In this document: in pieces, positions 1-6,653 of the stretch
How the letters are laid out: each line of letters begins with the position of its first letter
Numbering within the stretch: the first letter of the stretch is position 1
Source: Acidobacteriota bacterium
GTDB taxonomy: Bacteria; Acidobacteriota; Terriglobia; UBA7540
Assembly: GCA_021784615.1 (NCBI GenBank)
Contig: JAJYHU010000285.1
Span: 1-8,877 of the forward strand
Direction: 5' to 3'
DNA: 8,877 nt
Position numbers and translations under genes: made by a program
Notes under the pieces: model-generated
The model's database searches: none
Told to the model about the DNA's origin: nothing
Seen by the model: only the letters and a program-made list of their open reading frames with translations

Positions 1-16
1 CGATTCTTGGGTACAG

Positions 17-39
17 GATGGGCGCACGACAACGAAGTG
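17..39 (+). repeat. Left terminal inverted repeat of the IS (inner part)
   Basis: This segment reads GAT-GGG-C-GCACGACA and ends in AAGTG. It matches the reverse complement of 1816-1839 with one gap and four mismatches. It lies outside the first ORF, as a transposase-binding end should. The exact outer boundary is not resolved. Confidence 0.65.
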
Positions 40-58
40 AGTCGATGTTGGGGAGGCA

Positions 59-91
59 TTGAAAAGCCAGCTTGTCCTACAGTTATATATA
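59..91 (+). promoter_or_regulatory. Possible IS promoter (TTGAAA / TATATA)
   Basis: TTGAAA at 59-64 differs from the -35 consensus by one base. A TA-rich block at 83-91 offers TATATA as a -10 with a 19-base spacer, longer than ideal. A transcript from here would start near 96, about 11 bases before the first ATG. The assignment rests on consensus matching only. Confidence 0.35.
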
Positions 92-99
92 CGGTAGGA
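75..99 (+). promoter_or_regulatory. Hairpin covering the RBS of the first IS ORF
   Basis: TCCTAC at 75-80 is the exact reverse complement of GTAGGA at 94-99, with a 13-base AT-rich loop. The right arm contains the AGGA Shine-Dalgarno (96-99) for the ATG at 107. An RNA entering from outside the element could fold and hide this RBS. A transcript starting inside the element near 96 would lack the left arm and stay open. The pairing is seen; the control role is inferred. Confidence 0.45.
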
Positions 100-106
100 T
101 AAAGGC

Positions 107-517
107 ATGACTAACCACGCTGCAGTACCCCTTCCAGTCGCCGAGTTATCGGCAGCCTTTTCTCAGCCGCGGCCGATGCGCCGGGGCACGGTCAACGAAC
201 GCCGGATGAAATGCGGTCAGGCCAACTGCGCCTGCCAGCGCGATCCCAAGGCCCGGCATGGGCCGTACTACATGCTGACGCAGACCTGGGGCGGGAAGAC
301 CCGCTCGCGCTACGTGAGTTCCGATCAACTTCCGGTGTTGCGTCGGCAGATCGAAGCTGGTCGTGAGTTTCGCCAGCGGGTGGAAGCCTACTGGGAAGCC
401 TGCGAGCCTTGGGCCGACGCCGAGTTGGAACAGACCCAGGCGGCGGAAGCCGCCGAAAAAAAGGGCTCTCGGCGAGCCTCCGGGAAGAGATCGGCGAAGA
501 ACTCGAAGCGCTCTTAG
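107..517 (+). CDS. ISKra4 accessory ORF A (DUF6788-like), 136 aa
   Basis: This small basic protein is of the kind encoded just upstream of ISKra4-family transposases (DUF6788-like, from memory). A Cys motif C-x4-C-x-C lies at residues 36-43 (KCGQANCAC), followed by HGPYY at 51-55 and an aromatic and acidic helix around 85-110. The Cys triplet suggests metal or DNA binding; the role in transposition is not established. The ATG has AGGA seven bases upstream. The last 17 or so residues are Lys/Arg/Ser-rich and low in complexity, as expected of a tail translated in the default frame past a frameshift site. At codons AAA AAG (458-463) the ribosome can slip back one base and continue into the transposase frame, so the native product may be mainly the N-terminal domain of a fusion. 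Confidence 0.8.
   Translation: MTNHAAVPLPVAELSAAFSQPRPMRRGTVNERRMKCGQANCACQRDPKARHGPYYMLTQTWGGKTRSRYVSSDQLPVLRRQIEAGREFRQRVEAYWEACEPWADAELEQTQAAEAAEKKGSRRASGKRSAKNSKRS
457..463 (+). promoter_or_regulatory. Programmed -1 frameshift site, A_AAA_AAG
   Basis: A run of seven A followed by G is phased in ORF A as GAA AAA AAG, the canonical X_XXY_YYZ heptamer. Slipping back one base joins residues ...EKK of ORF A to GLSASLREEIGEEL of the transposase frame, with no loss of sequence. A perfect 6-bp hairpin (441-455) lies immediately upstream. A further stem, GGCTC (464-468) with GAGCC (474-478), lies just downstream. Confidence 0.7.
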
Positions 518-1808
518 GGCGGTCGGCGGTGCAGGATTTGGATCTGGAAGCCGTGGAAGTGGCGGCGCGGCGCCAAGCGTTGCGGCTCGCGGCCCGAGCC
601 CTGGAGCAAGGGCTCAACGACGACGCCAGCGCCTACGCAGGGCCGCAGTTGGCGTGTGCCTGCGGCGAGTCGGCGCGGTACGTGGATCGTCGCGCCAAGA
701 CCTTCGTGAGCGTCCTGGGTCCGTTGCGGCTGGAGCGAGCCTACTATCATTGCGCGGCCTGCGGACGTGGCTTTTGCCCGCGCGACCGGGCGCTGGGGTT
801 GGAGGGCGGCTGGCTTTCGCCCGCCGTAACCCGGATGACGGCGGCCGTGGGCGCGCTGGTCAGTTTCCAGGAGGGCAGCGAGTTGCTGAAGGAGTTGGCA
901 GGCGTCGAGGTGGAGGCCAAGCAGGTGGAACGGACGGCGGAAGCGCTGGGCGCGGAGATCGCTCAAGATGAGCAGGGCCGAGTGGAAGTCGAGGGGAGCG
1001 CGCCCCTGCCTTCCACGCTCTATCTGGTGATCGACGGGACCGGCGTGCCGATGCGGAGCGCGGAACTGAAGGGTTGCAGGGGAAAGCAACGCGACGGCTC
1101 GGCGAAAACTCGGGAAGTGGAACTGTGCGCCGTCTGGAGTGCCGAGTCCCGCGACGCCGAAGGCCAGCCGGTACGCGACGAGGGATCGGTCACTGATTCG
1201 GCGGCCCTAGAACGTGCAACCTCGGGGGATGCCCGCCCGCAAGCCTCAGAATTCGCGCAGCGGGTCTGGCGCGAGGCCCAGCGGCGCCGCTTCGACAAGG
1301 CATCGCGTCGAGTGGTGCTCGGCGATGGCGCTCCTTGGATTTGGAATCTGGTCAGGAACTGTTCCCTGGGCCGATCGAAATCGTCGATCGTTTTCACGTC
1401 AAGCAGCACCTGAGCGAAGTGCCCAAAGCTCTATATCCGAGCGATTCCCGGCGGGCCCACCAGTGGGGCGAGCGGCAGCACCAGAAATTGGACAACGGCC
1501 AGCTCCAGCGCCTGCGCTGAGACCTGCTGTCCCATGCGGCCCGTTGTGAGGAGGCCCGCAAGTGCGCCGCCTACATTCAGCGCAACCAGCATCGCATGTG
1601 CTATCCGGAATTTCAGGAGCAAGGCCTGTGCACTTCTTCGGGCGTGGTCGAAGCGGCCTGTAAGGTGACGATCGGGACTCGCTTGAAGCGCGCCGGCATG
1701 CACTGGAGCCGGCGCGGCGCCAATGCCATCATCGCCCTACGCTGCTGTCGTCTGAGCGGCCGGTTTGAAGACTTCTGGGCACGCCGCGCCAACCGGAGGG
1801 CTGCATGA
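463..1808 (+). pseudogene. ISKra4-family DDE transposase (ORF B), frameshifted and with internal stop
   Basis: This is the transposase of the element. The frame opened at the slippery site runs to 1350. It shows a Cys-rich zinc-finger-like segment (CACGES...YHCAACGRGFC), then YLVIDGTGVPM with a first Asp codon at 1033-1035, and VVLGDGAPWIWNL with a second Asp at 1324-1326. After 1350 the family sequence continues in another frame from 1353 (QELFPG, then VDRFHVKQHLSE). One base is therefore missing at 1351-1352. That frame meets a TGA at 1518-1520 and then continues as DLLSHAARCEEARKC to TSSGVVEAACK, whose Glu codon (1650-1652) is the likely third catalytic residue. It ends at the TGA at 1806. 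Repaired and fused to ORF A, the product would be about 567 residues. There is no convincing internal ATG start; only a TTG at 409 opens the frame. As sequenced it is inactive. Confidence 0.88.
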
Positions 1809-1815
1809 CACTTAC

Positions 1816-1839
1816 CACTTTAATGTCGTGCCCCCTATC
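1816..1839 (-). repeat. Right terminal inverted repeat of the IS (inner part)
   Basis: Read on the minus strand it begins GAT-A-GGGG, continues GCACGACA and ends in AAGTG, mirroring 17-39. It starts eight bases after the transposase stop codon, the expected place for the right end. Confidence 0.65.
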
Positions 1840-1856
1840 TTGATTTCGACACAGCC

Positions 1857-2160
1857 CTTCAGCAGAAGTCCGAGATATCTCAGGATCAATTTGTCAGCCG
1901 CCTGAATGACGTGGCTTGCATGAATTGAACCAGCTGACCAGCAGGTCCAGACGACGACTGGTGAATATGCACAAATGATGGATCATCCCTCGGACCTGGG
2001 TGTATTGTATCAATTAAACGTTCGAGCGGTTTTGGGATTCAAGCTGGTCCTTCAGTGGATACGGGACGTTGTGAGTTTCCAGGAAGGAAAGCCTTACCTA
2101 ATACCTGTGCCTTGGGAAAAGCTCGCGTCGCCGGATCCGCATTTGGCCACTGAACAATAA
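1857..2160 (+). pseudogene. Decayed 3' remnant of an unidentified gene
   Basis: Two protein-like stretches in different frames follow the IS. The first, in the frame of 1860, reads QQKSEISQDQFVSRLNDVA and stops at 1920. The second is open from 1924 to the TAA at 2158. It contains TTTGEYAQMMDHPSDLGVL, an Asn-Val-Arg-Ala-Val-Leu-Gly-Phe segment, and a Gly-Lys-Pro-Tyr...Val-Pro-Trp-Glu-Lys-Leu tail. An ATG at 1975 could start a 61-residue ORF, but it has no Shine-Dalgarno and the coding character begins before it. I do not recognise the family. The likeliest reading is the C-terminal end of a larger gene interrupted by the insertion sequence and then frameshifted, with the 5' part to the left of the window. 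Confidence 0.4.
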
Positions 2161-2322
2161 CGTCTTGCGTGGGCATGCGCGCAGCGGAATCAAGAGCAAG
2201 GTATGCTCGCGGCGAGGGAGACGGGCTTCCTGTGTCTCAGCGGGGCGCTATACGAGGGAGCCCCTGAATCTTCGGCTACAAGGCTCGAAAAATCTGCACG
2301 GCAGGATGCAAGGAGGGAAATC
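2161..2322 (+). other. Leader region of the glycoside hydrolase gene
   Basis: No convincing coding sequence is seen here. An in-frame ATG at 2203 would add 40 residues ahead of the signal peptide, which makes it an unlikely start. A stem of GGGGC (2242-2246) with GCCCC (2260-2264), extended by TCA/TGA across a two-base bulge, could form in the leader RNA. I recognise no riboswitch and no clear promoter. Confidence 0.35.
2311..2317 (+). promoter_or_regulatory. Strong Shine-Dalgarno fixing the hydrolase start
   Basis: AGGAGGG ends five bases before the ATG at 2323. It selects this start over the upstream in-frame ATG at 2203. The protein then begins directly with a twin-arginine signal. Confidence 0.85.
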
Positions 2323-5300
2323 ATGAAGCGGCGTGATTTCATCAAATCCGGTCTCGTTTCTTTAGCCTCAACAAGCGCCTTTGGTTCCTCGGCTTTTGGC
2401 TCTGCCGTCCCCAACGGGGAGGAGGGGAATTACGCAGAGGGACAACGGCTTGTCTTGAGCAACCCGTATCTGAACTGGGATCTGCTCATGACAGGCGGCG
2501 GCGTCAAGAGCGTGGGACTCCGCAACAAGCTGAGCGGACGTCAATATGAATTAACCGATTCCAAGGAGTTCTCGCTCACCCTGTCGAGCGCCAAGGCGCG
2601 AGTAGAGATTCCTTGGTGGTACGGCGAGATAGGGCCGGACAACGATAGGTCATCGCCCAACGAGGAACGGGGTTCCTTGCGAGGATATCCGTTGGAGGAT
2701 TTCCGGGGCGCGAAGGAATGGAAGACGACGCTCAACCTCTTGCTGCGGGGCGGTGATGCAGGTGACGCCCCTCCGGTTTTCAACGGATACGCCTGGTTTC
2801 GGCAAGACTTTGAGCTTCCCAAGGGAGGTGAAGGAGCGCCCATTGTGTTTTGCCTCGGAGGGTACAACCAGGAGGACTGGAACGAATACTGGCTTTACGT
2901 GAATGGAACTGAACTCGCCCACTGGCAGAAGTCGGGCCGCTGGCGGACCCCTGAGGAGGTCACCTTTCGACCGGGGTCGCCAGGGTATGCCGCGCTAAGA
3001 TTCGGCGCCGGGCGGAAGAATCTTCTGGCCATCCGGGCTTATCAGACGGATAAGCGCTCCCGAGGAATGCGCGAAGAAATTCTCGATCGTTACATTTTCG
3101 AAGGCCGGCTTTGTGACCAGTTTATTTCTGTGGGTGAACCCTATCTTCATCTTCAGGACTCGGATTTCAAGCTCACAACATGGCGGAGGGAGGGTTCGGA
3201 CGAACGGCCCCACTTCGTCTTTGAACTGGCCGATTTACCAGAGCAGTTGCAGGTGACCGCACATTATGAGCTTGATGAATTCATCCGAAGGAAGTGGCTC
3301 GAGGTCAAGAACCTGGGTGAGCAAGAGCGGTTGGTGCTGGACGTGGACGTTGACGACTTCCAGGTTGCGGCATCGATGACTGAAGGGGATTACGGATGGC
3401 CCGTGATTGCGGGCGAAGAAATGTTTATGGCCGTCGAGCATCCGGCGGGACTGAGCCAGGGCATGGAAGGCCGCGTTCGGCTTCGGCACTTCCCAGGGAA
3501 AAAACTGGCCCCCCAAGCTACGATGACCACTAAAACTTCGATCGTCGGGGTAGGCCCCCAGGGCGGAGGGCGCCAGCAGTTTGTCGATTACATCCAGGCG
3601 CACAGCCCTCGGAAGAAGATGCTGGCGATTTATGATCCCTTGGGGATCAACGGTTTTCCGGACAGCCCTTGCTGGACCTTGAACGATGACCAGATGCTCG
3701 AGACTTTGAAGCTGCTCGAGAAATGGCAGGAGCGCGGCGTCAAATTTGACTATTACGTCCCGGATGTCGGTTGGCAGGACTGGACGGGTGACCTGACCCG
3801 GTTTTGGCCCCAATGTTTCCCGGAAGGGCCAATGAAGGTCATTCGAAGGGTCAACGAACTGGCCATGAAGTGGGGACTCTGGTTCACAGGAACCTGGGCG
3901 GATTGGTCTTGCGGACTTAACCCGGCGGTCACGCCAAGTCGAACCATCGTTCCGGGAGGCAAGTGGCCGGATAATCTCTTTCGGGACAATTTTGATATTT
4001 TCGATGGCGGGCGCCAGCTCTGTTTGGCTTCCGAGCCCTACTTCAGCATCTTGCGGGATGCTTTGCTTTACCATATTCGCAACTATCATCTGCGGTTCTT
4101 TAAGCTGGACGCGTCGACTTACTACTGCAATAACCCCCAGCATGAACATTTGCCAGGAAAGTATTCAACCGAAGCGAACTTTGACGCGGTGATTGAAATT
4201 GCGCGCGCCACACGCCACACGAGCCCCTACCTCTACATCATGTGGTATTGGGGCATTCGCTCGCCGTTTTTTGCGTTGCACGGTGATTCGATTTTCGAGA
4301 GCCGCATCAGGATGGAGGCGGCCAGCACCGGTGACTACCCGGCGCTTTTCTTCCGCGATGCGGTCACTCTGGCCCTGGATCAAGGCGCTCAATTCAATGA
4401 TTTGATCCCGCCCATGAATAAAGACAGCCTCGGAATTTGGATCACGGACACCTGGTGGGGCAACGCGATGGAAAAGGTGCGGTGGCGCGATGCGGTCGTC
4501 ATGGATCTGGCGCGAGGAAACCTTCTTTTTCCCCAAATCTGGGGTGACCTGTACAGGTTCAGCGACGAGGACGTGGAATTCCTTGCACGAATGCAAAAAG
4601 TAGCAAAAGAAAACGAAACCATCTTCTACAAGCGGAAGAAGATTTTGGGGGACCCGTGGAACAATGACGTCTACGGATATGCCTATTTTGATGGAGCCCA
4701 TGGCTTTGTCTTTATGAACAACGCCGACTTCCAGGCACGGCCGGTCCGGTTGAAGCTGGATGATACGATCGGCTTGAGGGCGCCAAGCGGCACGCGCGTG
4801 CGGTTGCTTTCCCACTTTCTTGAGCAAGCAACGTTGCTTCAGGCCGGCCAAGGTGTTTTCCAAGTCGGACAAACGATTGAGACGTGGCTCCGACCCTTTG
4901 AGGTGGCGATGTGGGAAGTGGCGCCGGAGGCCAAAGCTTCGCAGGAGTCAGGATTCCGGCCTCGGGAGTTGCCGGGCGGGAAGGCGGAGGTGGAAAGTCA
5001 CCGGCTGGTTCTCGAAGCCGAGGCCTTGCCCGCCGAAGCGCCCGAGATGCCGGGCTACTCGGGCATGGAGATTTATTATGGCCCTCCGGAGCTGCATTTT
5101 CGCTCGACGATGGTCCGGCCGACGCTCGATGAGTTTCGGAAGATGGGTTACGAGAAGAGGATTTTGGCGCGCCGCGCGAAACTCCCGCAATTGCAGTCGG
5201 GCCCGCACGTTTTGGCGATTGTGTTGCAGTTCCGCAAAGATGGGAAATGGTGGCGGTATCGCCAGCCGGCGGACCTGGTGCAAGCCAAGGCGACGATTGG

Positions 5301-5502
5301 AGGGCAACCTATCCTGCGGTTTGAGACGGTGCCGAATTTCCGGCAGACCGAAAATAACGAGTGGTGCCCCTGGCTGGTTTTCAAGATTCGCATGAACCCG
5401 GCATGGTCCGGAAAGGACTTGCTAGCCGCCATTAACGCTTACCTCCCTCCGGACGTGGAAATTCACGCGGAGGCTTGGGTGGTTCCTCAATGGTGGACAT
5501 AA
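2323..5502 (+). CDS. Tat-exported clan GH-D-like glycoside hydrolase, 1059 aa
   Basis: A probable retaining exo-glycosidase related to alpha-galactosidases (GH27/GH36, clan GH-D); the substrate is unknown. Residues 1-28 form a twin-arginine signal (KRRDFIKS, hydrophobic core, GSA), so it acts outside the cytoplasm. A beta-sandwich (about 41-100) appears to continue at about 265-420. Between them lies a jelly-roll-like segment resembling GH2 sugar-binding domains (FRQDFELP at 159-166, EYWLYVNGTE at 188-197). The barrel shows the clan pattern: FDYYVPDVGWQDWTGD (475-490), WGLWF (517-521), and FFKLD with likely nucleophile Asp596. GDSIFESR supplies Asp655 as candidate acid/base. A beta domain follows (about 780-866), then an unassigned C-terminal domain (about 880-1059). 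No frame breaks are seen. It has no sugar-transport or regulator neighbours. The clan is fairly sure; specificity is not. Confidence 0.85.
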   Translation: MKRRDFIKSGLVSLASTSAFGSSAFGSAVPNGEEGNYAEGQRLVLSNPYLNWDLLMTGGGVKSVGLRNKLSGRQYELTDSKEFSLTLSSAKARVEIPWWYGEIGPDNDRSSPNEERGSLRGYPLEDFRGAKEWKTTLNLLLRGGDAGDAPPVFNGYAWFRQDFELPKGGEGAPIVFCLGGYNQEDWNEYWLYVNGTELAHWQKSGRWRTPEEVTFRPGSPGYAALRFGAGRKNLLAIRAYQTDKRSRGMREEILDRYIFEGRLCDQFISVGEPYLHLQDSDFKLTTWRREGSDERPHFVFELADLPEQLQVTAHYELDEFIRRKWLEVKNLGEQERLVLDVDVDDFQVAASMTEGDYGWPVIAGEEMFMAVEHPAGLSQGMEGRVRLRHFPGKKLAPQATMTTKTSIVGVGPQGGGRQQFVDYIQAHSPRKKMLAIYDPLGINGFPDSPCWTLNDDQMLETLKLLEKWQERGVKFDYYVPDVGWQDWTGDLTRFWPQCFPEGPMKVIRRVNELAMKWGLWFTGTWADWSCGLNPAVTPSRTIVPGGKWPDNLFRDNFDIFDGGRQLCLASEPYFSILRDALLYHIRNYHLRFFKLDASTYYCNNPQHEHLPGKYSTEANFDAVIEIARATRHTSPYLYIMWYWGIRSPFFALHGDSIFESRIRMEAASTGDYPALFFRDAVTLALDQGAQFNDLIPPMNKDSLGIWITDTWWGNAMEKVRWRDAVVMDLARGNLLFPQIWGDLYRFSDEDVEFLARMQKVAKENETIFYKRKKILGDPWNNDVYGYAYFDGAHGFVFMNNADFQARPVRLKLDDTIGLRAPSGTRVRLLSHFLEQATLLQAGQGVFQVGQTIETWLRPFEVAMWEVAPEAKASQESGFRPRELPGGKAEVESHRLVLEAEALPAEAPEMPGYSGMEIYYGPPELHFRSTMVRPTLDEFRKMGYEKRILARRAKLPQLQSGPHVLAIVLQFRKDGKWWRYRQPADLVQAKATIGGQPILRFETVPNFRQTENNEWCPWLVFKIRMNPAWSGKDLLAAINAYLPPDVEIHAEAWVVPQWWT

Positions 5503-5522
5503 GCGGAGTTTTCAAGATCCCG

Positions 5523-5537
5523 TTCCAAGAGTTGGAA
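5523..5537 (+). terminator. Short perfect hairpin after the hydrolase gene (weak terminator candidate)
   Basis: TTCCAA (5523-5528) pairs with TTGGAA (5532-5537) around a three-base loop, 20 bases after the stop codon. There is no T tract, so intrinsic termination is doubtful. A second GC-rich stem, CCGGG/CCCGG (5550-5568), also lacks one. Confidence 0.22.
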
Positions 5538-5756
5538 GCGGATTAGCCTCCGGGCAGGTGCGCCCCGGCAATCCGGAATTAGCGGCGTTGGCAATCGAGA
5601 AACCTGGAGCGCTTTCGGCTGGGGTCGTGGGACACCTTGGCGCTCAAGCCTTCGAGCAATTCACCGATTATTAGGTTACAAGCTCTGGAGGCGTTATTTC
5701 AGTCCGCCCGGGTTGGATTATTCTGCCACCATGGCGTGTACGGCCGGATCACACGG

Positions 5757-6596
5757 ATGCACAACGCTCATGAGGTTTTTGAAAAGCTGGGGCCAAACGC
5801 CCGGCTCCAGCTTCAGTTGTCTCAGCTCGAGTCGCCTAATCGCGGCGCCTGGATTCTGATTGTCTTTTCCGCCGCCGTGCTGGCGCTGGGCGCGCTCTCG
5901 CTCCTGAGCCCGGCAAGCTTTTGGCGGGCGAATGAACTGGAAATAAAGATTCCTCCCCAGGTTCTGTTTGTCATCATGCTGGCCCTGGTCGTCGTAGCGC
6001 TCGACGTCACGCGGCGTGAGCGGGAGGTGCAGCGTTTGCGGCTGGCCAATCTCCAGCAAACCCTCGAAGCCCAATCCGAGCAGGCCGCCGGCTTTTTGGA
6101 CACGCTCACCAAGGTGTTTAACCGCAATTTCCTCCATGAGGTTCTGCAGGGAGAGATAGCGAGAGCCGAAAGAAACAACCACCCCCTGGCCTTGCTGATG
6201 TGCGACATCAACAACTTCAAGCAGTTCAATGACCGGCACGGCCACCTGATGGGCGATTTCGTCCTGGCGCAAGTTGCGGGCATCATCAAATCCTGTGTCC
6301 GAGGTTCAGACTATGTGGTTCGTTACGGCGGTGATGAGTTTCTGGTTATCCTTCCGGAAACCGGGGCGGATGGCGCCGCGATCGTTCGCGGCCGGATTAA
6401 GAGAAAAGTCCTTGAATGGAACCAGCAAAATCGTGCCGGGGAAGCGCCGGTTATCCTCAGCCTGGGGCTTTATCACCACATTGCCGGCGACCCTCCGGAA
6501 AAGGATTTGGCGGAAGCTGACCGCCGGATGTACGAGGATAAGCTGGCCGCGGATCGCACTGCCGCAGGGGCCGGCATACCGCTCAGAAACGCCTGA
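5757..6596 (+). CDS. Membrane-anchored GGDEF diguanylate cyclase, 279 aa
   Basis: It condenses two GTP into cyclic di-GMP at the inner membrane. From the ATG at 5757 it has a short cytoplasmic N-terminus, two transmembrane helices (about 31-51 and 66-84), a charged linker likely to form a coiled coil (about 85-112), then a GGDEF domain. That domain opens with the usual DTLTKVFNRNFL. The metal-binding Asp150 lies in MCDINNFKQFND, the active-site signature RYGGDEF is complete at 189-195, and the inhibitory RxxD site (RGSD, 182-185) sits exactly five residues before GGDEF. It should therefore be active and feedback-inhibited. No periplasmic sensor domain is large enough to name; the loop between the helices is about 14 residues. 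The start is uncertain: no Shine-Dalgarno is seen, and an in-frame TTG at 5637 would add 40 uncharacteristic residues. It lies downstream of the hydrolase in the same direction but probably has its own promoter. Confidence 0.88.
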   Translation: MHNAHEVFEKLGPNARLQLQLSQLESPNRGAWILIVFSAAVLALGALSLLSPASFWRANELEIKIPPQVLFVIMLALVVVALDVTRREREVQRLRLANLQQTLEAQSEQAAGFLDTLTKVFNRNFLHEVLQGEIARAERNNHPLALLMCDINNFKQFNDRHGHLMGDFVLAQVAGIIKSCVRGSDYVVRYGGDEFLVILPETGADGAAIVRGRIKRKVLEWNQQNRAGEAPVILSLGLYHHIAGDPPEKDLAEADRRMYEDKLAADRTAAGAGIPLRNA

Positions 6597-6598
6597 CT

Positions 6599-6649
6599 CC
6601 CAAGGGACGGATGATCTTGGGCGCGGGAAATGCGGGGTGGTTCGCCCGC
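6599..6649. terminator. Candidate bidirectional terminator between convergent genes
   Basis: The 57 bases between two convergent stop codons hold CCCAAG (6599-6604) pairing with CTTGGG (6616-6621), and GCGGG (6632-6636) pairing with CCCGC (6645-6649). Neither stem is followed by a clear T tract. The placement suits termination for both genes, but the evidence is structural only. Confidence 0.3.
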
Positions 6650-6653
6650 CCGC

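Larger units (their letters stand above)
17..1839 (+). mobile_element. ISKra4-family insertion sequence, degenerate
   Basis: The element carries a two-gene transposition module: a small Cys-motif ORF followed by an overlapping DDE transposase ORF, the layout of one subgroup of the ISKra4 family. Its ends are marked by imperfect inverted repeats. Positions 17-39 match the complement of 1816-1839 at 19 of 23 positions with one gap, sharing the core GCACGACA and the inner AAGTG. The true outer tips and any target duplication cannot be fixed. Similarity fades outside the core, and the left end lies close to the window edge. The transposase reading frame is broken twice, so this copy is probably immobile unless helped by an intact copy elsewhere. 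Confidence 0.85.

Noticed and set aside
409..462. TTG at 409 as an independent start for the transposase
   Set aside because: The residues it would add (GRRRVGTDPGGGSRR) are out-of-frame shadow of ORF A. Family-like sequence begins only after the slippery site.
363..971. 202-codon plus-strand frame overlapping the IS genes
   Set aside because: Its translation is Arg/Gly-rich low complexity, typical of a shifted frame in GC-rich DNA. The transposase frame explains the region.
2203..2322. Upstream ATG at 2203 as the hydrolase start
   Set aside because: It would place 40 residues ahead of an intact twin-arginine signal and lacks a Shine-Dalgarno. The ATG at 2323 has AGGAGGG at ideal spacing.
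3235..4872. Long minus-strand open frames (304 and 235 codons) antisense to the hydrolase gene
   Set aside because: They lie opposite a gene with clear domain motifs in an unbroken frame. Their translations lack family features, and long antisense frames are common in high-GC coding DNA.
5637..5756. TTG at 5637 as the cyclase start
   Set aside because: There is no Shine-Dalgarno, and the extra 40 residues look unlike the membrane-anchor region that follows. The ATG at 5757 is preferred, though it also lacks a strong ribosome site.
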